From Channallabes apus (lineage: Eukaryota > Chordata > Actinopteri > Siluriformes > Clariidae), in NCBI GenBank assembly GCA_030522415.1, contig CM060109.1, positions 29,242,392 to 29,306,391 of the forward strand: a DNA stretch of 64,000 nucleotides, read 5' to 3'. Made by a program: the position numbers and the translations under genes. The first letter of the stretch is position 1, and every line of letters begins with the position of its first letter. This document shows positions 12,111-24,200 of this stretch, piece by piece. Below the pieces are notes generated by a model that made no database searches, was not told where the DNA came from, and saw only the letters and a list, made by a program, of their open reading frames with translations.

Positions 12111-15037
12111 TTACTGAAGATGAAACAATGATAGATTTCTCCTCAGCATGACTAAGATTTGCACAGCAATACCTAGTATATTATCTGTGCAGAATGACAG
12201 TGGAATAGACATGTGTGAAAGCGGAAGGTCTTGAGGACGATGTCTACCAACTGCAGATGGATGAAAATCCTGACAGCCATTTATGCCTTTAGAGGGCTCC
12301 TTTGCCACTTGGGAAATGTGGCAGATCTGCAAATTTTGCCAACGCCGGAGTCTGATATCCTTCAACCCAGCCAACCAAGCAAATACCAGCACAAACAAAT
12401 GGGACTGAGTGATACTCAGGCTGACACTGGCCACAGAAAACATAAAAACCTTTTTCCTGTCCCAGTTTGAAAACCTTTTCCTTTCACACTAAGTAAGAGA
12501 ACAGAATGGCTCAGTTTGATCATGTTTAGGAATGATATGAAAAGGATGAGCCTGAGTCACCATCATGATTTATTATCATTTACAATGTACAATATACAAA
12601 AATATAGAGTACCAAAATTCACAGTGTCTAAAAGGCAGTGATTACAGTCTACATCACATATCTAACAGTACCAATGGGTCAGTTGCATAGAAGGGCATCA
12701 AGCCTTGTGTGGATGGAGCATCTCACTTTGTCAGCTTGCTCCTTGTCTGTTAAAAACCAGAGACCGGATTGGGAGTAATGAGACCACAAATTGGGGACAC
12801 TGGGCAAATATGAGAAGACATATTTAGAATTTTATATTAGGTAAATGACTGTCATGTTCCTATGTATAAAACATTTCATTGAACCCAATCATTTGTTCTT
12901 GTTAAACAGAAATGTACACACCATGCCTTAGTGATAGCGATACACTGCTGAGTGTCAGAGTGTAGGCGGTAAATTGAAATCACAGCGCACTCCAGGCCTT
13001 GTTATACAGCTGCAAATTAGGACATGATTTTTATAGAGACATTTGGTAATATGACTCGTGACATCAGTATAACAGAATAACTGTTTAAATCTCTGCACGG
13101 TAGCACCTATGATATATTTTGGATTTAGATTGGGTGCAATACCTCAGTTGAAAGTGAGTTTAAAGTTGTAAAACTAAAATTAGTGAGCAATAACTTTGGA
13201 ACCTCACAAATCGATTCACCAAACCAGTAGTTCAGTGCCTGAATTAAACAGCATGGTCACGTAATACATGTGAATGAAGTTTTAAATTGGATTTTGACGA
13301 AGACTTGTAAGAGTTGTGGTTGACTGCTACAGTGCAGGAGCACTATTCACTATACAGTAGTGACTCATTGACGAGCTCCATCCCCACACCGTGCCTATAG
13401 TTGGTATATACACAGCTGCTGCACATAATATTTTACAACTATAAGGCTTGTAAAAAACTGTTAGCTTTACAATATACTGTACATGTACATTACACTAACT
13501 TTTATTTTATGTGTCATAGTGGGGCATTGCCTATGTACAAAACAAGCACTCGTGCTTAGCTTAACTAAAGGTCACCACTGACAGCATTCCTTCGACGAGC
13601 ATAATAAAAATAGCTTTGTTCTTGAATGCCCCTAACAAACTAGGCTTACTTTAAATAATATTGTACCCCAACAAGATATTCCAGGCTCTCTTTCCTTTTT
13701 TACTGTCACAATTTTTTTATGCAGAAATGAAGAGTGCATTAGATACTGGATATAATGAATGAGATATTAAAAATTAAATAATGTGCATTCCTGCTTCATT
13801 ATGCCCTTTAACACTGCATAAATTTGAGCTTGGTCATTCCGTTTTAAGATGCCTACTGTATGTCTGCCTAGTGATATTGTCAAATTATGATGAAGAAAAT
13901 GAGCAAGATGTGATTAAATGAGGAAATATTTGAATCACTGCTATCATAGCTTGAAGAACAAATTATGAATATTTGATAATACGAGTAATGCTGTATAATT
14001 TCTTTTCACAATTAATGCTGTATAAATTAATGCCATATTTAAAAAATAATGATGATTGTTAATTCTCTAAAAAGTACAAAATAATACATCTAAATATAAT
14101 AACTGGAACAAAATCAGTATATCCCATCAAAGTGTGAATTATTTAAATAAACCCTAATATCCATCTATCCTACTTCATTTCCAAACAACTGTCAAATAAT
14201 TTCCTCTTTAAAATATTTTAAAAAGTGCCAAGCTATAATTTTTTTTCTATAATGTTTCAATAAAAAAAAATATTGTCCAAGCTTGTTGTATTTAATACAA
14301 CCATCAAGGCAAACCAATTGTTCAGAATACTGCGTATGAAGTATGCGTTCATATGAGATCCGAGGTGTAACACGGCAGAGACTGAAGAGTCATGGTGGTC
14401 TTTAAAGTCCAGTGGCTCCAGGTACAATCCTATTGCATCTTCCCCAGTCTACTGAATAGTGGCACAATGCACTCCATCCTCTGCACTGTTTTAGAGCTGG
14501 GTTGTAGACTTCCTGACTGAGTAGGTTCTGCATACGCATAGCCTACAGTGGAATCTTGGGACTTGCACAGATTCTGTTAATTCCTTTCTTGAAACATATA
14601 TATATTTTTGCTTCCTTCCTTGGTGTGATATTTGCAAATATGTATCTTGAGCATATCCATTTGGGAATTCGCATAAGAGTAGAGCCAGCTTATGTAGTGG
14701 TCCTTTTTTATTTAGCCAGAAAACCATTTTTGTTAAAAAATACCTTGTTCACAGAGTTTAAATAATTGACATCAGTGTAGCTACACAATTTTACACATTC
14801 CCAAGGAAGAATACCATCTGAAACACCATTATCTGTGATTTATATGACATGCTGGTATCCTCCATGGTGGGATCGTAAAGACTCATGCGGAATAATCCAG
14901 AAGAGCACCTATACTCATCAGGTGCCGAGAGTGCATGGGTGGACCACATGGTTAGAGTTTACGGGAAAATAAGAAGCTCCAGGCTGTCAGTATTCCCCAT
15001 CACAATGGCAATATAGCCAAGGGGTGGGACACAGGTC
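12111..15037. other. AT-rich 3' flank, containing the sema5b 3' UTR
   Basis: No second gene recognised. The part next to 15037 must include the 3' UTR on the minus strand. AATAAA-like sites occur at 14707-14712 and further left, so UTR length is undetermined. Confidence 0.5.
14707..14712 (-). terminator. sema5b: Possible poly(A) signal for sema5b
   Basis: AATAAA on the minus strand lies 326-331 bases past the stop codon. The surrounding 3' flank is very AT-rich and other AATAAA or near-matches lie further left, so the true cleavage site cannot be fixed from sequence alone. Confidence 0.25.
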
Positions 15038-15205
15038 TCAGCTGGGGTTGTAGGTTCTGCAGGGTGAGGGGGAAGACTCTGGGCGATAGTCATATTTTCC
15101 TAGTGCTGTGGGGTAATAGGTGGTGGTGTAGACATTTGTCTGCTGGATTTGTGAAGGGAAGAAGTTGGTTCTTTCATCTGGCAGTAGGTTGTTCTTGTTT
15201 AGTGT
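15038..15205 (-). CDS. sema5b: sema5b window exon 20: C-terminal tail and stop
   Basis: It covers residues 983-1037 plus [39 protein letters not shown] and [10 protein letters not shown] match the SEMA5B C-terminus. The acceptor ends in a clear pyrimidine tract and tatag, with a ctaac branch-like site upstream. It fits in frame after exon 19. It is easily missed because the open frame is short and starts without Met. Confidence 0.94.
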   Translation of the reverse strand, partial: TLNKNNLLPDERTNFFPSQIQQTNVYTTTYYPTALGKYDYRPESSPSPCRTYNPS

Positions 15206-18200
15206 CTATAGAGAATAGAAAAAAGGATCAGTTAGGAAAAGGATACATATTGTGAAAGATCAAAACCTTGTGCTCATATGTGAGAGACTGAATTCTACAT
15301 GTCCTCTAATACCTGGGCACAGAACACAGTTCAGGGTCATGAGTGTAAGCACAGTCTGCCTAATCCAGCTAGCACTATAAATATCGACAGCCCCTCAGAA
15401 TTATGTTCCCAGCTGAGGATCTGAATAATTCAAAAGCAATAGACTAGCAGGTCATGGATGAAAGCAGAATATGAGCATTCTGAGATGCTCTTGAGAAATG
15501 TAATTTATGTCAACAGCTCAGAAGCAACAGTATCTCTGTAATTGGGGGAGGAAAAGTGTGCAATGTTCAGCTGTGATTGTAATGACTCGACCTCCCAGGC
15601 TGTCTGCCAGCTTCTAAACAATTGCAATCATATAATGTAAAATATCATAAACAGTAGAGTTTGTCAGATTGTAGGACCTTGGTGTTGTGTGCTTAAGAAC
15701 ATCCCCAATTATAACCATATTCATAAACAAGCACTTATCCTTATGTCATAGGTGACAGCAAGGACAAGAGTGGATTTATTGTTCATATAACGGGAGCCAC
15801 ATCTGCACCTCTTGTGATAAACAGCTGTGGTTTTGTCTCACCTGTCTTAGTCTCTGATTCTTAATCCTAATTACCGCATGTCTCTTACCGGATGTTGATC
15901 ATCACACCTGTCATTAAGAGCCATTAACTGCTACCTCTGATTCGCCTTCCTGCATACAGATACGTCTAGAAGCACATGTCTAAGATGTCCAGGGCAGCTG
16001 CGATCACCTTACTTGCATCCTCGCCTCGAAGGCACGTAATGAGCTTAGAGTGAGCAGCGGGTACAGAGCAGATCGATGGAAGTCATGGCGAAAAGAGTAC
16101 GCAGGTGTCAGAGCAAGGACAGGAGGTGTGGGAGAGTGAGCCGAGTCTGGCTAATTGGATGGGCTCGACAATCAGTCACAACCAGCTGTGGGAGTGCACT
16201 GGCCGGCTGCTGCTTAAACAGTCTAATGGAGCCTATTAACAAAGACAGAGCATGTGCCAGGCGCTCTGAGAAGCAGCTAAACAAGGAGCCTCAGGCAGAG
16301 AGGAAAAAAAACAGCTCTACTCTCTTTGCAATCACACTTCTAGAGATATACTTTTCACACATAACAGACGATGGTTCCAGTCTACCAAAACAAATTTGTC
16401 TAAGTTTGATGCTGTTGCTCAATGTTTCTGTCTAAGCCCAGTTGCCATCATAAAACTACTTGTTTTTACAATTATAAAGCATATCAGGGATCTTCAAACC
16501 CAGTCCTGGGGGACCAGCATGAAGCATGGTTTGGTGATTCTTCTGCATAATCACAGCTGATTGAACTAATCTGCTAATTACCAGGTTCAGTGTGTGGGTT
16601 GAGGTGTTGGTGAATTACAATCTGGCCCTTCAGGAATTAAAGAGCCCTAAATTAAAAGATGCAATGATCAATGAGAAGAGGAGGTCACACTTTGTCATTC
16701 ATTATCATCTAAAGCAACATAAATGGATATGGTAAGTGTTACAGTAAATGCATGTTTAAAAAATATAGCAGTTAGAGTTAGCAGGTTGTGAAACTATTCA
16801 AATAATTGAATGTAAACATTGCAAGGGTGCCATCCACCGAGTATGCACATCATTGTAATGTATTGATACACTATTTCCAGAATGACCACATATTTCTTCC
16901 TTATATCTCATTTCAGAGATAAGCTGCTATGGGAAGTTACAAAATGGTTGGAAACCCACTCACAAGAGAAAATATGTGGCTTGATTATTGGTGAAAAAGT
17001 ACAATATGACAGGCTAAAATGAGCACACTGGTCAATTTAAACCTCCCAGTGCATGAGCAGCTTCATAAAACTGACATTTATGATAGCAGGACCATTGGAT
17101 ATAATGAATACTAAACTTAGACCTTCACACAGTGGAATGAAATAATAAGGCCTTTGACTTTTTCCCCCCGAGCACACACTATCCACTCCAAGTGTTCAAC
17201 ACTAGGGCTGAACATTTTGGTAAAAAACATCTTACAACTGTTTAGGACATCTGAATAGACTTCCATAATTTCATTGCGAGAAAAATACAGTGCATCTCGA
17301 AATTATAAACATAATTTAAACAAAAGTGAAAATATTATATATTATAGATTCATTGCATGTAAAGTGAAATCTTTCAAGCCTTTTTTGTTTTAATTTGATT
17401 ATTTTGGCTTTCAGCCCATGAAAATATAAAAAAATATTGGCTTTCAAAATATTCATTTTAAGTTTGAGTAAATTATTATTTATACAGAATAAATACTGTG
17501 TACTGTATCTCTCTGTCTGGCGGCATAGTGGCTTAGTGGTTAGCACTGTTGCCTTGCACCTCCAGCTCCTGGATTCAATTCCCGCATGGAGTGCATAAGG
17601 TCTTGCATTCTCCTGCATAAGTTAAGTTTTTAGGAGGTGATTTATAAGCAATTTATTTATCTTGAAAAATGTGTTGTCTGCACAATGCTTCATGTGCTTG
17701 GTGGGTTTCCTCCGAGTTCTCCAGTGTTCTCCCACAGCCCAAAGACAGGCAGATTAGGCAACTTGGTGTTCCCAAAATGCCAGTAGTGTGTGAATGTGCG
17801 TGTGAATGTTGACCGGAGGTCCTACACGGTTGTACAGGTGGGAATAAACGGTCACCATTGGCCTCCACTGTCCCTAGTTGGACTATAGAGGTTCCTAGAT
17901 CTCTCTAGTTAAATACAGACATGGGGAAGACTGCAGACTTAACAGGTGTCCAGAAGGTAATCCTTAACACCCCTCTACAAGGACGGAAATCAAGTGCAGA
18001 AATCAAGGTCCCAGAGTCTGGAGGAAGAGTGGAGGGGAATCAGAGGAACAAACTCCAAGTTGCTTGATGAAGTACTAATGTTACTCCATTGTGTCAAAAA
18101 TCAACACAACCAGGAGATTTTAGAGCACTTCATCCTTCAGTCCGCTGACAAGCTTTATCGAGGTGCTGCTGTACATTTCCAGTAGGACCTAGCGCCTGCC

Positions 18201-21200
18201 CATAGTACCAAAACTACCACTAACTGGTTTGCTGACTATGATATTAATGTGCTTGACTGGCCATCCATCTCCCCCGACCCCATAGAGATTCTATGGAGTA
18301 TTGTCAAGAGGAAAATGAAAAAAAAAAAAAAACCCAACCCAATGATAAAGACAAGCTGAAGGCTGCTATCAAAGCAACCTGGTCTTCATTAAAGCCTCAG
18401 CAATGCCACAGTTTGATCGCCTCCATGTCATGATGAATTGATTCAGTAATTTATATAAAAGGATTCAGAACCAAGGATTGTAATAAATAAACATTATTTT
18501 TCCAGAATTTCTGTATTGTAAATCCTTTTCTGATTGACCTTTGAAAATATTCTAGTATTTTGAGATACAGTGAGATAATAGATTTTAAATTTTCATCAAA
18601 TGTAAGCTGTAATGATTAAATTAAAACAAAAAAGGCTTTAAATATTGTACTTTAAAAGTAATACATCTAGAATATCAGAGTTTCACTTAAATTAAATTAA
18701 AAATTAAATTACAAATTTACAAATTAAATTTTTCATAATATTCTTATTTTTTAAGATGCACTGTATATGCTACAGTAAAATAATTTCAATACTGTTCTGG
18801 AAACTAAATGCAGCACAATTTCCACATACAGTAAATGACCCAAGGCCTCATTTGTCTCAAAGTGCTCGCCCTATCATTTGGAGATTGCGAGTTCGATTCC
18901 CAGGTGATGCTGTATCCTCTCGCAGCCGGAGGTCCAGAGAGAGCTGATTGGCCGAGATCTCTCAGAGGGGAGGGATGAGAGGTGCTCAGGGGCGTTTGTC
19001 AGCTCAGGCAAGCGGAAGGAGTGGATAGCGCTGTCCTCCGAGTGTGTTACACTCCCAACAGTGCGTGAGCGGGCAGTCGGAGGATACACGCTATAGTCTT
19101 CGGCCCTCTCGACTGAGCAGTAGTAGTAGCATAATGTGGGCGCCGCCTAGTTACAGGGAGGAATTGGATATGACCAAAATAGTCACGGAGAAAACCGTGT
19201 TGTCTGCACAATGCTCTATTGGCAAGGTCTCTGACAACGTATGCCCATAACTCTTAGTTGTTTATGATATTATGAGATTTTTCTCCTAAATTTTTATGAG
19301 ATTATCTCCATTTTGTCAGTTTTGAGAAAACTTTTGAAACATTTACTGTACAAGCTGTTAGAAAATATTTTGTGAGTCGTGATAGTGTTACAAAGCACAA
19401 ATACCAAAAGAATTATATAAAAATAATTTTGGCAATATTTGTGCAAATTTTGTATGATTTCACAAAACACTATAACTCCACCTCGCACTGTATTTTTTAA
19501 TTTTTATGTTTTACAATGGAAAAAAATTTCCTGTTGTATTGTAAATATGCAATTCAGTATAAATAATAGTGAGATATATAGGTGTGTGTGTGTGTGTGCG
19601 CAAGCGTGTATATAAAAAGTTTGGTTATAGACATCCTTGTGTTGCTTGAAGAGAATAATTATCTAAAATTAATGAACGTCTGAAAATTCTGTTTATCACA
19701 TTTTTTGCAGTCAAACTTGTTCATATTTTAATTACACTGGTGGGAGGAAAGTCACATCGTACATTGTGAAATTTTACATAACTGTACAGTACACAGCTAA
19801 GTTCTGTTAAATGTTTACTCCAAAGTTTTGGAGTAAAAACTGGCTCGGAAATCTGCGAATTTACTTTTTGGATTTGATATATTATTATAAGATCTATTAA
19901 AACATACAGTATATTGTGCACACTAAAAAAAATTAATCACTACTTGATCATTTCTATTATTTACAAGCAAATTATTCCAAAGAGGTTCCCTATTCAGTGT
20001 TCTACATTGAAAAATTATTGTAAAAATAATTATAATAATGAAAACATTACATGATTTGTGATGTGAAATGAGGAAAGAAAAATATTATAACCCAGTAATT
20101 AATTAATTATTAACACCTTTTAATTTTCAACCCAGTTTCAAACAAGTTGTTTAAAATGGAACATGAGAATTTTTTTTCCTGACAGGAAAGATTGATAAAT
20201 ATTACATAAACCTGCAGCACAGCTAAAAACCTAGATATGACAACAACAAAAAATGAACAGTGACATTGTACTTCCAAATGACATTAATTGATTTAAAATG
20301 ATATGATTATACTCAATTTCTGCAAACTGAGAATGGATGATCTCACCTTGAACTCCATGGGTGTGTATTTCTCATTCTTTGGCGTGGTGTTGCCCTTGTA
20401 GCTGAGGTGGTTAGGGGTGGTAGGGTGGATTACAGCCGAGTCCTGTGAAGGTTTGTGGAAGCGCTGACAGTAGACATACACTAAGAATGACAGCAGGCCT
20501 GCTCCCAGGAAACATGAGACACCTGTCGCTATCAGATGTAATAGAGTGAACCCTGGGGAAATAAGATAGCCAAGGTTGACCACATACAGACATTTAAAAC
20601 ATTAATTGTCTACATTTCTCTAAAGTCATCCGTTCAATGCTTTGACACAACCATTCCCCCTCAGTCTGCCCATTCTGTGCAAAAAATAACTTTTAATACA
20701 TATTCCAAAAAAACAAGCAACACTACTGTATCTCTCATACTGTAGCTATCTCGATATTTCATTCCTATGTTCTTCTCAAGCTGCACTAAGACACAATCTT
20801 CTGATTAACAGAGGTGTGTGAAGAAGTGGTAATACTGCCGGCTGGAGCCATAATGAATGAGCATGATGAATGCGAAAAGGCAAGACTGCAATGCTCTAAT
20901 TGGCCAATGAGACATGAGAGAGTGTCGCTCATTGGGGATGCTGGGTAATGAGCTGCCTGTGGTTGGAAAGGGCCCAAATTGGCATGGTCATGGCATCTCA
21001 AGGGCACTTCAGGATACACACTGTGGCTTGGATCTGTGGCCTATAAAGAACCGGGGTATATTTCATATATTTCGTACCTTGCGTATATTTCATCTGATTG
21101 TGTGTGTCTTACTGGCAGGACCTGGAGTGTGGAGAATCGCCTCAACTCAAGAGCAACGAAGCATCAAGGTGTGAATGCCCGCATCCGGCCCGGTATATTC

Positions 21201-24200
21201 TACCTGCTCTTTCTCAACTCTCTTTCTAGTGCTCACTTACAATACTGAGAGTCAAGGAGAGGCAGAAGGGGCAGGAAAAATGTTTCACCCAGCTAGTTTC
21301 TGTTATGTCCAAAGTGCTGCTTGAGAGGTCAGGGCTGCATACAGTAATATGCACACACATGCTAGCCCATATACACCTGGACAAGTACAGTATGACGCAA
21401 CATGCAACTGACAACACATTCTCCTTGTTTTTTTAAAAAAAATTTTAATGAATTGTTGATGCACTTACCACCACATTGCTGGTCTTTATCATAGCCAGAT
21501 GCCGGTAAAATCACTGGAAAGAAGGAATGAAAAGGCATAGTCATACCCTTTAAATTTCACACATGCAAGTAGACTAACACATTCCTATATTTTGGCTTAT
21601 ACTGCCGGAATGCGAATCATTGCTGTCCTCTGTTCTCTCCTGTGAAAGGCAGCACTGCTGGAACTGGGCCAATGTGAAGACAAGCAATGACGTGCCGTGC
21701 ACAGAGAATCCAATATAAAGAAGTGAATCTCATAAAAGCCTCTCTTGGAGATACAGCAAAGCACTATACTGTACTTTTAGTACTTTAGTTTTAACACTGA
21801 GAACATAGTGTACATTGTGTTTCTCAATTTGGGAATTTCAATTACTAATATAAAACCTATTACAAAGATTATAGATAAGAGTACGATTGATTAGCTGTAA
21901 GTCAAAGCTTCAAATCTAGAAATGCTAGAAAAAGGATTTCAAGCCAAGTCAAGCAAAATCTGTTATAATGTCTGTCCGTGTTCCTGCTTTTAAAGCTGAG
22001 CTCAAATACGCAGAAGACATGTAATTCATGACTGTGGGTGGGCCGTGTCAAATGGAAACACAAATCTTCTTGATTAATTAATTGCAAAATTGCCAGAAAG
22101 TCTCACAGTCCAAAAGAACTGATGATTTCAAACACTCACCCTAAAATTGCAGTGAAATTAGATGTGATCCTGCCTTGTGACATAACATTAATATTAATTA
22201 CAGCGCCTGATTTACTTGATATTCCACACGGCTAACTCCTGCTGGAAATGTCAGTTCTCTACTTATAACACCCTCCTTTACTTTCACTGACCAGAATGAA
22301 GAACCAGCACAGGTAAACACATTAAAGCTCATCAATCGTAATGAGTTTTGAAGAGGACAAACAATTATGATCGTTAAAATAGCACAGTAGTACAACAGCG
22401 AATTAAAAAAATACTATTTAGCTGACAAGTTGTAAAATTTGTTGGATTGGACACACAATGATTAACATATACTGTATATATGTAAGGATATTCAAGTGTG
22501 TGTGAGATCTCTCACCAGGAATCTCATTGCAGTCCTTGTACTGGGTGGTGTTCCCCACACATGCAGAACCCTGACTGCCGCACACCCGAGTGCGAGACTG
22601 CTGGCCTAGATCATCACACGCAGACCACAAGGTCCAGGCCATCCAGCCACCTGCTTGGACAAACATTCACAAACACATGCTTTTGGAGAGTTCGACCACA
22701 CGTCTACGTGTAGTTATATTAAACAAGTCTCAAGATTAAATAGTCAAATGATAAACAGGAAATTAATTCCGAATGCAGATTTTGACAAGTATGCTTAGGA
22801 AAATTTTGAGGTAAAAACATATTATATCCATTGGTGTGCTGGAGAAAGGCTGCTAAACAGTCACACATTTAACGATGCAGGAAGACAAAAGACAGTCAGC
22901 AGAGACAAAAGACATTCGACGGAGACAAAAGCTTTAGAGGAGACATTTAAAATCTACAGCTTAAGTTGCTTGCCGATGTGAAATTTTTACAGCCATCAAG
23001 GGAGGCAGCCTCCTTGTTTAATAACGATGCTGAGCTGTGCAGATAATTGCTACATCCATCTCTTTATTTACCTCAATCAAACAAAGTGTTTGCTTAGCAA
23101 AGTCAAGGGAAGAGGAAAATAATGAACAAGTGGAATTGATGGACTTAGAATGCGTCTCTTAATACACACACTGCCTCTATACCTGCCCTATGCTCACTCG
23201 TAGTCCCAAAAGATCTTTAATCAAGTGATGCTGAAATGATATGTGTGCAGCTTTGCCAATCTTACAGGAGCCTGAATGAGAGCTTGCAAAGGGTCTTTAA
23301 TCTGTAGCACCAGTTCTGGCTGATCACCAGGTTAGCATTTTAGGAGATGAATGTAGAAGGAAAACAGCCACTTGGATGCTTGATTGATCTGTGCGCATAC
23401 GTGTGTGTGTTGTCACCTTTTTATAAACGGTAGCTGGCAAAAAGATCATATTGAGGCAGTAGCGTGTTTAAAAATCAATGTTCCTAATTCATGTCCACAA
23501 AAACAAATAGTAAAAAAAATAAAAAAATAAAAAATCACACAAAGGGTACACAAACAGGGTTAACATTTTTTATCTTTAAGGAACTGTTGAGTCATTAATG
23601 TTATTAAAAGCATGGTTAATACCATATGTCAGAAAAGTGCAATGTGAAATCATTTATCACTATATCGACATTATGTCAACCACCTTATTTTCTGCAACAA
23701 CAAACAGTTTTGTAAAGAGCCAATTAATTTCCTGTTACTAGCTTAATAATGCACCCCTTCTTGGGGTCTATATATATATAAATAATGACCGGCCAGGCAT
23801 GCAGATGTTTATGCTTTTTTTAACCACAAGTAGCAGAAACATTTTGCAATGCATCAACGCATTCAAGGAATACTAAGTGTGTTTTAAGATATGAATATGA
23901 TATGGGTGAAAAACTAGACTAAGACAGTGCTTGTTAAATGCAAATGGTGTTTTTATACCTTTTTTTTTTTTTTTTTTTAAAGCAAAACGCTTGCATTTGC
24001 ACATGTCCAAGTCCAAGATTTGCTTGCTTCATAAATATTTGAGCTCCTCCTGAGCTGTATTTATAGAGTGAAAAATGCTGTTTAACTCTGCAGAGCATGA
24101 CTACACACACACACAAACACACACAAGGTATCTCTGTATCTGAAGGATCTTTTTAATGATCTGCTCAAAGCAGTGGGACCAGCTCTGTATAGCTGACAGA

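Larger units (their letters stand above)
17288..18763 (+). mobile_element. Degraded Tc1/mariner element with a SINE inside
   Basis: The ends CAGTGCATCT and AGATGCACTG are inverse and each is flanked by TA (17286-17287, 18764-18765). Transposase remnants lie at 17994-18330. A SINE-like insertion occupies part of the left half (17519-17808). A second inverted-repeat-like motif, TTTTGAGATACAG, lies near 18560. The total is 1476 bp, so the 5' part of the transposase has been lost or replaced. Confidence 0.75.
15206..20346 (-). other. sema5b: sema5b last intron
   Basis: 5.1 kb between exons 19 and 20. It holds a MITE-like teleost repeat (16486-16645), a Tc1 remnant with an embedded SINE (17288-18763) and a second SINE type (18853-19178). 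19179-20346 is AT-rich with only a short GT tract near 19581. No further coding was recognised. Confidence 0.85.

Noticed and set aside
16076..16435. 119-codon plus-strand frame rich in Arg and Cys
   Set aside because: No recognisable domain, and it lies antisense in the last sema5b intron.
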